Assembly: GCA_942491945.1 (NCBI GenBank)
Contig: CALODD010000114.1
Span: 1-19,573 of the forward strand
Origin: JAJDYQ01 sp942491945
GTDB taxonomy: Bacteria > Pseudomonadota > Gammaproteobacteria > JAJDYQ01
Length of the DNA: 19,573 nt
Direction of reading: 5' to 3'
This document shows, in pieces, positions 1 through 7,428 of this stretch. Both the position numbers and the translations under genes were made by a program. The stretch's first letter is position 1. Each line of letters starts with the position of its first letter. The notes under the pieces were generated by a model that was given only the letters and a program-made list of their open reading frames with translations, searched no databases and had not been told where the DNA came from.

Positions 1-1084
1 ATAAGGGAAAGATAAGATCGTTAGACACCATCGTGCTCAAAGCAATCGTCGAAACGATCACCATGCCGGTTGCCGCGGAAAAACCACCGATATAGCTAAT
101 AACTGCAAGGAAGGTATTCCCCTGATTCATGGGAATAGTCAGAACGTACAAGTCAGCATTGACAGCAGTCGATGTCATCGCAAGACCCGCTGTCGTGATA
201 GGAATAACAGCCGCACTAAATAACAACAGATAGATTGGAAATCCCCAGCGGGCTGTTGGCAACTCATCACCACGAGCTTCGACAGCAGTAACGTGGAACT
301 GACGTGGCAGACATATGATGGCGGCAGCCGCGAGCAATGTTTTCACCAGGAAGGATGACGTCAACTCCTTACTGTCAAAATGTTGACTCATTAGCTGCCA
401 TGAATTACCAATATCAATTGTCTGAGTTAGCGAAACAAGACTCGTTAGCGCCAGCATAGCCACCGCCAGAAAGGCAAATAGCTTGATCACAGATTCAAAG
501 CTAATCGCATGAATCATACCGCGATGATGTTCACTAGCATCAATATTCCTGGCGCCAAACAAAATCGAGAACACTGCGAGAATGAGACTAATCGCTAGTG
601 CGGTACTGATAATGCTTTTATTTTGTGCAATCTCACTATTGATACCAGTCAGCAGATCATAAGCATTCGAAATCGCTTTAATCTGCAACGAGATATAAGG
701 CAGGATGCCAATTAGCGCAATAATGGTGACTACAGCAGCTAGTAAATTACTCTTACCGTACCGTGTAGCAATAAAATCAGCGATGCTCGTTGTTTTATGC
801 CGCTTACCGACATCGATCAACTTCTGCAAAAACGGGAAGAAAAATACAAAGACAATGATCGGACCAAGATAAATAGAGAAAAAGTCCCAGCCGGATGCCG
901 CCGCATTCCCGACCGCACCAAAGAATGTCCACGACGTACAGTAAACAGTAAGCGATAGCGTATAAATCAGTGGCTGAAATCTGGAGTACTGGCCGCGTGG
1001 AAGCTGGTCATTGCGGTAGGCAATATAAAACAGAATGCCGAGATACAGCGCGGTATAAAAGATTAGCCAGTGACTGCTGATCAT
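1..1084 (-). CDS. SSS-transporter/sensor histidine kinase fusion, CbrA-like (3' part outside window)
   Basis: Read from an ATG at 1084, the minus strand stays open for 361 codons to the window edge, so only the N-terminal part is present. The translation is strongly hydrophobic with about nine membrane-spanning stretches. It carries hallmarks of the sodium:solute symporter (SLC5-like) input domain of CbrA-type kinases: VYCTSWTFFGAVGNAA near residues 47-62, RHKTTSIADFIATRYGK near 94-110, CLPRQFHVTAVEA near 257-269 and STIALSTMVSNDL near 343-355. In that family this domain is followed by STAC, PAS and histidine-kinase domains, which would lie to the left of base 1 and are inferred here. CbrA kinases work in carbon/nitrogen balance and amino-acid use. 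ATG 1084 is the only reasonable start, because the frame is closed by a TAA about nine codons upstream; its ribosome site is weak. A free-standing proline/acetate-type symporter is less likely given these motifs. Confidence 0.82.
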   Translation of the reverse strand, partial: MISSHWLIFYTALYLGILFYIAYRNDQLPRGQYSRFQPLIYTLSLTVYCTSWTFFGAVGNAAASGWDFFSIYLGPIIVFVFFFPFLQKLIDVGKRHKTTSIADFIATRYGKSNLLAAVVTIIALIGILPYISLQIKAISNAYDLLTGINSEIAQNKSIISTALAISLILAVFSILFGARNIDASEHHRGMIHAISFESVIKLFAFLAVAMLALTSLVSLTQTIDIGNSWQLMSQHFDSKELTSSFLVKTLLAAAAIICLPRQFHVTAVEARGDELPTARWGFPIYLLLFSAAVIPITTAGLAMTSTAVNADLYVLTIPMNQGNTFLAVISYIGGFSAATGMVIVSTIALSTMVSNDLIFPL

Positions 1085-1298
1085 CGTGTAAGTCGATTCA
1101 TATAATTAGCCCGTGAACACACGGTTTTTATAGTACTTATGAACGCATTATGCGACTTCGTGCAGGTTATTCCAAATTGGAGAATAAGGGCTAAGCAAAC
1201 CAAAGGGATACGTTAAACTTACACTCGAAACTTTTCCTACGCTGAACTCTGCCATCTGTATACTGTCTTTCTAGATACTCTACTAACGAGCGATCACT
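1085..1298. other. Divergent intergenic region, no confident promoter
   Basis: The gap between two divergent genes must hold both promoters, but no pair of -35/-10 boxes is convincing. Visible elements are a TATAAT at 1101-1106 without a good -35, a small inverted repeat CCGTG-AACA-CACGG at 1111-1124 followed by five T, and CGCAT-T-ATGCG at 1144-1154. Either repeat could be an operator or chance. No small gene is supported. Confidence 0.4.
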
Positions 1299-2696
1299 GT
1301 GAGAAGTAACGACAGATATGCCTACGTTGTCATTGAGACGACTGGTGGTCGTCCCAGGCACGATCGAATCTTCGAGATTGGAATCATTGTTGTCGAGCAC
1401 AACAGCATTATTGACAGCTGGGAAACTCTAATAAACCCAGAAATACAGATTCCGACTGCCGTAACCAAACGCACAGGCATTACCGACGAAATTGTATCTA
1501 ATGCACCGATCTTCAAAGAAGTCGCCGACGAGATTCATGCTAAGTTAGAAAACTGCCTCGTCATATCGCTGCACTCACGTTACACCTACACGTTTATTAA
1601 AAACGAGTTCGAACGTGAGTACCATCGTTTTTATAGCCCATCCGCATGTATCACGCGTCTGTCTCGCATGCTCTACTCTCAACAGCGCCATCATGACTTT
1701 GAGACCCTGTTAAAAGTTCATCAACTCGACTCCACATACGAGCTAAGCACACTGGATAAAGCCCGACTTCTTCCTAGTATCATTCAATCAATGACGAATG
1801 AACATAGCCTGCCAACCGTTAATCATGCCATTAACGCGCAAATCCATGGGATTAAGCTACCTGAGGATTTTAACGAAGATGGGCTCAGGCATCTGCCTCA
1901 TAGCCCAGGCATCTATACCTTCTACAACGAAAATAACGAAGCGCTTTACATTGGCCGGAGTATTAACGTCTATGAACGTGTACTCGCTCACTTTTCTGTC
2001 GATCAGTACAACGAACGCGAAAAACAAATTTACCAGCATCTACATCGTGTAGAAAGCCAGGCAACTGCGGGAGAGCTGGGCTGCATATTGACCCAATATC
2101 ATCTAATACAAACTAACCGACCAACTTTAAATCAACAGAAGTTCTCCAAAGATTCGAGCATTTACAGCCTGTTCTGGGACGAACAGATCGAGGCCCCCAA
2201 ACTGGTTCATATCGACGAGACGACTGAGAAACAATTCTCTAATTTATATGGCATAAATCAGTCTCAGGAAAAGTTGCTACAGCTATTAAAAGATACCGCC
2301 ACACACCATCGCCTTTGCCTGAAAATCCTGGGATTTGAAAAAGGCCCGGGATCATGTCACGCATACCGCAATGGCCGTTGCCAGGGCGTATGCATCGGAG
2401 AGGAAGACATCACTGACCACAACAAACGCATAACCGTCGCAATGCAATCACAGCGCTTAAAGCCCTGGCCTTACTCAGGTGCAATCGCTATCTATGAAAA
2501 AGACCCGATTAGTAAACTACTGGAAATTCATGTCATTGACCAGTGGCGCCATCTGGGCACATGCCAACATGAAGAAGAATTAGAACAACTTGCAAGCAAG
2601 GATGCTTCCCCGCTTGATATTCATCTATACCAGATACTTTCTGACTATCTGGAAAACCATGAGCCGGAAATCAGAGAGATTTCCGGCTCAAGTTAA
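1299..2696 (+). CDS. DEDDh exonuclease-like / GIY-YIG fusion protein with degenerate active sites
   Basis: A 465-residue protein with a DnaQ-like exonuclease fold at about residues 7-165, a Cho/UvrC-like GIY-YIG domain at about 198-280 and a Cys-containing tail (CLKILGFEKG, then C-x7-C-x3-C) at about 338-370. This architecture is known as a DNA polymerase III epsilon-like/Cho-like fusion. Key residues are altered. In the first exonuclease motif VIETTG (11-16) Val replaces the first metal Asp while Glu13 stays. In the second motif Thr96 stands where Asp is expected. In the third, Glu148 replaces His while Asp153 stays. The GIY (204-206), YIG (217-219) and Arg227 are intact, but Gln266 replaces the catalytic Glu (UvrC Glu76 position). 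The frame is intact, so this is not a pseudogene. The start is GTG 1299, because TAA at 1284-1286 closes the frame. It may be a DNA-binding or regulatory relic of a repair nuclease. Confidence 0.85.
   Translation: MRSNDRYAYVVIETTGGRPRHDRIFEIGIIVVEHNSIIDSWETLINPEIQIPTAVTKRTGITDEIVSNAPIFKEVADEIHAKLENCLVISLHSRYTYTFIKNEFEREYHRFYSPSACITRLSRMLYSQQRHHDFETLLKVHQLDSTYELSTLDKARLLPSIIQSMTNEHSLPTVNHAINAQIHGIKLPEDFNEDGLRHLPHSPGIYTFYNENNEALYIGRSINVYERVLAHFSVDQYNEREKQIYQHLHRVESQATAGELGCILTQYHLIQTNRPTLNQQKFSKDSSIYSLFWDEQIEAPKLVHIDETTEKQFSNLYGINQSQEKLLQLLKDTATHHRLCLKILGFEKGPGSCHAYRNGRCQGVCIGEEDITDHNKRITVAMQSQRLKPWPYSGAIAIYEKDPISKLLEIHVIDQWRHLGTCQHEEELEQLASKDASPLDIHLYQILSDYLENHEPEIREISGSS
2661..2689. terminator. 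Perfect 12-bp stem-loop at the convergent end of the GIY-YIG gene and phaC
   Basis: GAGCCGGAAATC (2661-2672), loop AGAGA, GATTTCCGGCTC (2678-2689) pair without mismatch. The hairpin lies inside the last codons of the plus-strand gene, whose stop is at 2694, and 19 bases beyond the phaC stop. Neither side has a clean T run: the minus strand continues ATGGTTTTCC and the plus strand AAGTTAAAATA. It is therefore a likely bidirectional terminator or 3'-end stabiliser rather than a textbook intrinsic terminator. Confidence 0.65.
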
Positions 2697-2707
2697 AATA
2701 TAACCTT

Positions 2708-3769
2708 CTAGCGTTTATCTAACCATTCACCAATTGCTGGTGGAACAGTCTTCTGAGCTTTACCGCTCACGTAGATACCAATGTGGCCACCCGGGAAAGA
2801 AAGCTCTGTGTAGTCCTTACTGCCCACCTTCTTCTTTAATGCCTTACTGGCATCGGGTGGCACCAGATGATCCTGCTCAGCAAATACATTCAGCACTGGC
2901 ATGGTGACATTACCTAACTTAACTTCGGTGTCGCCCACGACGACTTCATCTTTAATCAGTTTGTTTTCCTGGAAGAAATCCTTAATAAACTGACGATAGG
3001 TTTCACCGGCCTGATCAGGACTATCGAAGATCCATTTTTCCATACGCATGAAGTTCTTCAGCGCTTCTGCATTATCCATTAAATCTACAACACCCAGATA
3101 TTTCTGACCCATCAAGGCATAAGGCTTTAGATTCAGGAATGTCCAGTTCAACATTTCACCAGAAATATTACCCTGGGTATCGACCAGTAAATCGATATCA
3201 ACATTACGCACCCAGTGACTCAGCACGTTGTCTTTCGTATGGAAATCAACCGGTGTTACCATCGTCACCAGATTACGTACCTTCTCTGGATGCATGGCGC
3301 TGTAACAAAGACTAAAGCTACCACCCTGGCAGATACCCAGCATGTTTACGCTATCAACGTCATGACGTTCACATAAAACATCAACACAGTCATCGATATA
3401 GCCGTTGATATAGTCATCCATTGTCAGATAACGGTCAGCCGCATCAGGATAACCCCAGTCAATCAGATAAACATCCTGACCTGCATCCAGCAAGCCCTGT
3501 ACAGTCGAGCGGTTTTCCTGCAGATCTGTCATATAAGGACGGTTTACCAATGCATACACAATTAACAATGGTGTCTTGTTAGTTGCTGGCTTATCCGACT
3601 TGTAACGGTACAACACCAGCTTGTCATCACTGTAAACCTCTTCACGAGGTGTGACACCAGATGGAATCTCGCCGACTTCCATCATGTTCTGTACGCCCTT
3701 CGCCAGCTTTTCATTGAACTCACGAACTTCGTTCAGGAGCTCCTGTGGTTTCATATTAATTGGACTCAT
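2708..3769 (-). CDS. phaC: Class III poly(3-hydroxyalkanoate) synthase, catalytic subunit PhaC
   Basis: A 353-residue alpha/beta-hydrolase-fold enzyme that polymerises (R)-3-hydroxyacyl-CoA, mainly 3-hydroxybutyryl-CoA, on the PHA granule surface together with PhaE. Its length matches class III PhaC (about 355) rather than class I (about 590). The lipase-like box GICQGG places the nucleophile at Cys147. The other triad members are Asp300 (FAEQDHLVP) and His329 (GGHIGIYVSG). Each lies two positions before Cys149, Asp302 and His331 of the Allochromatium enzyme. The conserved LIDWGYPD stretch is at 102-109. Only three bases separate it from the phaE stop, and its ribosome site GGAGAATAAGG lies on and next to that stop, so translation is probably coupled to phaE. 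Transcription likely starts in the phaE-phaA gap near a putative PhaR operator. Confidence 0.97.
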   Translation of the reverse strand: MSPINMKPQELLNEVREFNEKLAKGVQNMMEVGEIPSGVTPREEVYSDDKLVLYRYKSDKPATNKTPLLIVYALVNRPYMTDLQENRSTVQGLLDAGQDVYLIDWGYPDAADRYLTMDDYINGYIDDCVDVLCERHDVDSVNMLGICQGGSFSLCYSAMHPEKVRNLVTMVTPVDFHTKDNVLSHWVRNVDIDLLVDTQGNISGEMLNWTFLNLKPYALMGQKYLGVVDLMDNAEALKNFMRMEKWIFDSPDQAGETYRQFIKDFFQENKLIKDEVVVGDTEVKLGNVTMPVLNVFAEQDHLVPPDASKALKKKVGSKDYTELSFPGGHIGIYVSGKAQKTVPPAIGEWLDKR

Positions 3770-3772
3770 GCC

Positions 3773-5128
3773 TTATTCTCCATCCAGCATGGCTTTCGCC
3801 TGTTTAACCCATTGTTCACGTGTCACACGACCAGTTGAATTAATATTTTTTTCCAGCTCATCGATCGCTTGTTGACCCATCTCAGCCAGCTGTGTGAAAG
3901 CCGTTACACCCTGTTCAAATAACTGCTCCTGCATCTTTGGGCCGATACCCTTAATCTGGGTCAGATCATCTTTGGTTTCGGCTTTTTTTGGAGCGGCTTT
4001 TGGTGAGGCCTTTTTGCTCGCCGCCTGCTTGGCCTTAATCTTTGGCTTGGCACTGGCAGATCCTTCAACCTGATCCATACGTTTGTTCATCGCTGCAAGT
4101 TGCTTACGTAGCTGGCGATTTTCACGACGTGCCTGCTGCATACCTTTCGCTAATGCATCCATTTCAGAACGAGTTGGCAAATTCATCGCTTTATAAATAT
4201 CTTCTGCTAATTCGTTGGATACTTGCTGAACTGCCATTTGGCTATTAACCAGATCCGCGTACACAACCTGATACTCTTCACTCATGGAAAACTTGGCATA
4301 TACATCTTCATTGACGTTAACCCAGAAATCGTACAGGCCACGCATAGATTCGATTGGCTTTTCCAGTTTTGATATACGCTTCTTCAACGCTTTAACTGAA
4401 GCCAGGCCGTTTTTCGCGAAAGCCAGTTTATAAGCTTTCATGGCTTCGCCGTAGACCACGAGTAATTCAGCCAGTTTTTGAATTTTTTCCTGCTTTTCAC
4501 GGCTATAACCCAGTGCAGGCATACCGAGCATCTTCATTAGCTGGTCACGCGCTTTACCCGCTTCAGGAAACATCCCACCACTAAAGCCTGGAAATTCCAG
4601 TCCCTGACCCATGCCCATCTGATTCAAACCAGACATCATGTTGTCAGACATCTGCTGCCAGGATTGCATGGCGGTACCGCTGAGCCCCATCATTTGCGGC
4701 ATATCCGCATTGAAACCAGACTCCAGCTGCTGCTGCCATTCTTTAAAACCGGCCTGCATAGCATCCAGCCAGTCTTTAATCATCTTTTCAGTGTCCGCCG
4801 TTTCGGTACTGGCCTGATAGAAGGACTGACTCATCTTGAGATAGTTTTTGCCCATCTCAGTAGTACGGTCCATAAAGTCTTTTACAGGGTCTGGTGCCTG
4901 TGGCGCAAACATCTGCTGCCATTGCTCGAATGCGCCAGAAAATGACCCTGGAAATCCATCCTGCCATTGGCCCATACCGGGCATAGCCGTGCCACCGAAA
5001 CTTGAAAATGGGTTGCCCATGTTATTGGGCTGTTGTGCCCAGTTGGTCCAGTTTTTCCAGTAGTCCTGCTGTGCTTTCGCCCATGCCTGACCACCTTGCT
5101 TGAACCAGTCGTTGCTAGATGCTGCCAT
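3773..5128 (-). CDS. phaE: Class III PHA synthase subunit PhaE with C-terminal helix-hairpin-helix extension
   Basis: A 451-residue partner subunit that activates PhaC. The first 190 residues are rich in Met, Gln, Trp and Gly (DYWKNWTNWAQQ at 22-33), as in PhaE. The family core runs about 190-355 and ends in NLPTRSEMDALAKGMQQARR followed by a basic coiled coil. Class III PhaE proteins are usually near 350-380 residues. Here there are two additions: a Lys/Ala/Pro-rich linker at about 358-386, like the tails of PhaF or histone H1, and a domain at 387-451 beginning DDLTQIKGIGPKMQEQLFEQG, a helix-hairpin-helix motif (GIGPK) known from many DNA-binding and accessory proteins. A role in linking synthase or granule to the nucleoid is my inference. 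Start ATG 5128 follows AGGGAG with six bases between. It is divergent from phaA and precedes phaC. Confidence 0.95.
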   Translation of the reverse strand: MAASSNDWFKQGGQAWAKAQQDYWKNWTNWAQQPNNMGNPFSSFGGTAMPGMGQWQDGFPGSFSGAFEQWQQMFAPQAPDPVKDFMDRTTEMGKNYLKMSQSFYQASTETADTEKMIKDWLDAMQAGFKEWQQQLESGFNADMPQMMGLSGTAMQSWQQMSDNMMSGLNQMGMGQGLEFPGFSGGMFPEAGKARDQLMKMLGMPALGYSREKQEKIQKLAELLVVYGEAMKAYKLAFAKNGLASVKALKKRISKLEKPIESMRGLYDFWVNVNEDVYAKFSMSEEYQVVYADLVNSQMAVQQVSNELAEDIYKAMNLPTRSEMDALAKGMQQARRENRQLRKQLAAMNKRMDQVEGSASAKPKIKAKQAASKKASPKAAPKKAETKDDLTQIKGIGPKMQEQLFEQGVTAFTQLAEMGQQAIDELEKNINSTGRVTREQWVKQAKAMLDGE

Positions 5129-5161
5129 CGAAAACTCCCTAAGTTCTTTGATGATTAATCG

Positions 5162-5190
5162 TTGATTTCTATAAAGTTAGCATGTATATT
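5162..5190 (+). promoter_or_regulatory. Predicted sigma-70 promoter of phaA
   Basis: TTGATT (5162-5167) and TATATT (5185-5190) are separated by 17 bases, giving 4/6 and 5/6 matches to consensus. The start of transcription would fall near 5197, about 75 bases before the phaA ATG. The putative PhaR operator begins on the last base of the -10 box, so a bound repressor would block this promoter. Confidence 0.6.
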
Positions 5191-5204
5191 GTTGCACTGC
5201 AACA
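5190..5204. promoter_or_regulatory. Putative PhaR operator in the phaE-phaA divergent region
   Basis: TGTTGCA-C-TGCAACA is a perfect 7-1-7 inverted repeat. PhaR proteins are known to bind TGC/GCA-rich sites near phasin and pha promoters. The same sequence recurs in three variants upstream of the phasin gene in this window. It overlaps the -10/+1 region of the predicted phaA promoter and lies 62 bases upstream of the phaE start, so one site could control both directions. Binding by this PhaR is inferred. Confidence 0.7.
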
Positions 5205-5214
5205 TATTTAATCT

Positions 5215-5239
5215 CGTCTGATTCGTGATATATCAGACG
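5215..5239 (+). promoter_or_regulatory. Hairpin in the predicted phaA 5' leader
   Basis: CGTCTGAT (5215-5222) and ATCAGACG (5232-5239) form a perfect 8-bp inverted repeat with a nine-base spacer. If phaA starts near 5197, this folds in the mRNA leader upstream of the ribosome site AGGGGA. It could alternatively be a second operator. No T run follows, so it is not an intrinsic terminator. Confidence 0.45.
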
Positions 5240-5271
5240 TACAACCGACACTGAACACAAGGGGAATACAC

Positions 5272-6456
5272 ATGAGTGAGGATATCGTCATCGTCGCAGC
5301 AGCACGTACTGCACTGGGTAATTTTTCAGGTTCTTTGGCGTCAGTATCTGCTGCCGACCTTGGAGCCAAAGTCATTCAATCTCTTTTAGAGCGTAGCGGT
5401 GTACACGCCGATCAGATTGATGAAGTCATTATGGGACAGGTACTAACCGCAGGCGAAGGTCAAAACCCTGCACGTCAGGCTACATTAAAGGCTGGCCTGC
5501 CAGAAACAACCGCGGCTATGACCATCAATATGGTTTGTGGTAGTGGTCTAAAAGCTGTCAACCTCGGCGCACAGGCCATTATGGCAGGTGATGCTGAAAT
5601 CGTTGTCGCAGGCGGTCAGGAAAATATGTCTGCTTCGGCTCATGTACTACCCGGTTCTCGTGATGGCAAGAAAATGGGCCCATGGGAAATGAAAGACACC
5701 ATGGTTGTTGATGGCCTATGGTGTGCATTCAATAATTGCCACATGGGTATTACGGCAGAAAACATCGCTGACAAATACAGCTTTACCCGTGATGCCCAGG
5801 ACGCCTTCGCAGCACAATCTCAGAATCGTGCAGAAGAGGCGCAAAAGAAAGGCGTATTCAAAGATGAAATTGTTCCTGTTGAAATCCCACAACGCCGCGG
5901 CGATCCAATCGTTTTCGCTGAAGATGAATTCCCTCGTCACGGCACTACCGCTGAATCACTAGGCAAGTTACGCCCTGCTTTCAAAAAAGAAGGTTCTGTT
6001 ACCGCTGGTAACGCATCAGGTATTAACGACGGCGCAGCAGCCGTTATTCTGATGACAGCCAGTAAAGCTGAAGAACTAGGCCTGAAGCCGATGGCTCGCA
6101 TCGCTGGTTTTGGTAGCGCAGGTGTTGATCCAGCGATCATGGGTACTGGCCCGATTCCTTCAACAAAGAAATGTCTTGAAAAAGCCGGATGGAAAATTTC
6201 TGATCTGGATATGATCGAAGCTAACGAGGCATTTGCAGCACAGGCTATGTCAGTTAATGAAGAGCTGGGTCTGGATACAGCAAAAGTTAATATCAGCGGC
6301 GGCGCTATCGCTCTGGGTCACCCTATCGGTGCATCAGGTGCTCGCGTCCTGGTCACTCTGCTCCACGGCATGCAACGTGAAGGCGCAGACAAAGGTCTGG
6401 CTACGCTTTGTATTGGTGGTGGTCAGGGTGTCGCCATGGCGGTCGAAAAAATATAA
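5272..6456 (+). CDS. phaA: Acetyl-CoA acetyltransferase (beta-ketothiolase) PhaA
   Basis: A 394-residue biosynthetic thiolase that condenses two acetyl-CoA into acetoacetyl-CoA, the first step of polyhydroxybutyrate synthesis. All thiolase signatures are present: Cys89 in NMVCGSGLKA (acyl acceptor), EANEAFAAQ at 317-324, His350 in GGAIALGHPIGASGAR, and Cys380 in LCIGGGQG (proton relay). These positions agree with the Zoogloea enzyme (Cys89, His348, Cys378). Start ATG 5272 follows AAGGGGA with good spacing. The gene is divergent from phaE, and phaB follows after 123 bases that contain a terminator-like hairpin. Its predicted promoter overlaps a putative PhaR site. A degradative thiolase role is less likely in this context. 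Confidence 0.96.
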   Translation: MSEDIVIVAAARTALGNFSGSLASVSAADLGAKVIQSLLERSGVHADQIDEVIMGQVLTAGEGQNPARQATLKAGLPETTAAMTINMVCGSGLKAVNLGAQAIMAGDAEIVVAGGQENMSASAHVLPGSRDGKKMGPWEMKDTMVVDGLWCAFNNCHMGITAENIADKYSFTRDAQDAFAAQSQNRAEEAQKKGVFKDEIVPVEIPQRRGDPIVFAEDEFPRHGTTAESLGKLRPAFKKEGSVTAGNASGINDGAAAVILMTASKAEELGLKPMARIAGFGSAGVDPAIMGTGPIPSTKKCLEKAGWKISDLDMIEANEAFAAQAMSVNEELGLDTAKVNISGGAIALGHPIGASGARVLVTLLHGMQREGADKGLATLCIGGGQGVAMAVEKI

Positions 6457-6466
6457 ATAATGTAGT

Positions 6467-6489
6467 ACCCCCGCCCACTTGGCGGGGGT
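6467..6489 (+). terminator. GC-rich hairpin after phaA
   Basis: ACCCCCGCC (6467-6475), loop CACTT, GGCGGGGGT (6481-6489): a nine-pair stem 11 bases after the phaA stop, followed by the modestly T-rich TATCTGTTAT. The stem is strong but the T tract is poor, so partial termination with read-through into phaB is plausible and would set the phaA:phaB ratio. Confidence 0.65.
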
Positions 6490-6579
6490 TATCTGTTATA
6501 ACCAATTTAGATTTAACCGAAGGAAGCATATCAAGCAGTAATAAGAAATATTCATAGAAAAAACAACAGGGAGATAGAA

Positions 6580-7317
6580 ATGGCATCACTCGAAAACAAG
6601 GTTGCATTAGTCACTGGCGGCACCGGCGGTATCGGTACAGCAATTTGTCAGAAACTCGCAAGTGAGGGCGCAACCATCATCACCACCTATCGTAACGAAG
6701 AAAAGGCAAAAGCCTGGCAGGCTGAGCAGAACTTCGATGTCTCGATATACCCCTGCGATGTTGGTAGCTACGAAGACTGTGAAAAATTACGCGATGCCAT
6801 TTTGCAGGATCACAAAGGTGTCGACATCATCGTCAATAACGCCGGCATTACCCGCGACGGCAGTTTCAAGAAACAATCCGCAGAAAAATGGCACTCGGTT
6901 ATCTCAACGAACCTTGATAGCGTATTCAATATTTCACATCAATTCGTTCCTGGGATGACAGATAACGGCTTCGGTCGGGTCATCAATATCTCTTCAATCA
7001 ATGGTCAGAAAGGCCAGTTTGGCCAAACCAACTACAGCGCTGCCAAGGCGGGTTTACACGGCTTTACTATGGCACTGGCTCAGGAAACCGCGCGTAAGGG
7101 TGTCACCGTGAACACAATCTCACCGGGCTATATCGCCACTGAAATGGTGATGGCGGTTCCGGAAGATGTCCGTAATCAAATCATCGCCGGTATTCCAGTT
7201 GGTCGACTCGGCAAACCTGAAGAAATCGCTGCATTAGTTGGCTTTTTATGTAGCGAAGATGCGGGTTTCATCACTGGAGCCAACCTGGCAGCGAATGGTG
7301 GCCAGCATATGCACTAA
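6580..7317 (+). CDS. phaB: Acetoacetyl-CoA reductase PhaB (first copy)
   Basis: A 245-residue short-chain dehydrogenase/reductase that reduces acetoacetyl-CoA to (R)-3-hydroxybutyryl-CoA with NADPH. The cofactor loop TGGTGGIG is at 12-19, NNAG at 86-89, and the catalytic Ser139, Tyr152 and Lys156 lie in ISSINGQ and NYSAAKAG, one position before those of the Ralstonia enzyme. The C-terminal ANGGQHMH matches the PhaB family. The ribosome site AGGGAGA sits just upstream of ATG 6580. It follows phaA and precedes phaR on the same strand. A second, divergent copy lies at 10833-11573; the two share an almost unbroken run of about 48 identical residues around the active site, although the codons differ at many silent positions. 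Confidence 0.95.
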   Translation: MASLENKVALVTGGTGGIGTAICQKLASEGATIITTYRNEEKAKAWQAEQNFDVSIYPCDVGSYEDCEKLRDAILQDHKGVDIIVNNAGITRDGSFKKQSAEKWHSVISTNLDSVFNISHQFVPGMTDNGFGRVINISSINGQKGQFGQTNYSAAKAGLHGFTMALAQETARKGVTVNTISPGYIATEMVMAVPEDVRNQIIAGIPVGRLGKPEEIAALVGFLCSEDAGFITGANLAANGGQHMH

Positions 7318-7329
7318 ATCGACGATCAC

Positions 7330-7357
7330 GCCCTGAATGCACACAAGCATTCAGGGC
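7330..7357. terminator. Perfect 11-bp stem-loop between phaB and phaR
   Basis: GCCCTGAATGC (7330-7340), loop ACACAA, GCATTCAGGGC (7347-7357). It begins 13 bases after the phaB stop. There is no T run on either side, so it may stabilise the 3' end of the phaAB transcript, or reduce read-through into phaR, rather than be a strong intrinsic terminator. Confidence 0.55.
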
Positions 7358-7363
7358 ATATCC

Positions 7364-7393
7364 TCGACAACCCCCCAAGAAATCTAATACTAT
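7364..7393 (+). promoter_or_regulatory. Possible phaR promoter
   Basis: TCGACA (7364-7369) and TACTAT (7388-7393) with an 18-base spacer match consensus at 5/6 and 4/6. They lie after the hairpin and upstream of the phaR start, so phaR may have its own transcript. No TGTTGCA-like site is seen here, so autorepression through that motif is not apparent. Confidence 0.35.
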
Positions 7394-7428
7394 TCGCAGT
7401 AACTATTACCCAAGGCAATAATGAGCAT

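Noticed and set aside
1111..1129. CCGTG-AACA-CACGG followed by five T as an intrinsic terminator
   Set aside because: Only five pairs, and no plus-strand gene ends upstream of it. Kept only as a possible operator in the intergenic note.
1191..1400. Minus-strand 69-codon frame in the kinase/GIY-YIG gap
   Set aside because: It overlaps the start of the GIY-YIG gene, has no ribosome site and no recognisable protein character.
1299..2696. The GIY-YIG fusion as a functional phage-defence nuclease
   Set aside because: Key metal-binding residues are replaced in both domains and no defence partner genes lie nearby.
6990..7140. Recent gene conversion between the two phaB copies
   Set aside because: The shared protein run is almost identical, but the two DNA sequences use different codons at many positions, so selection on the protein explains it.
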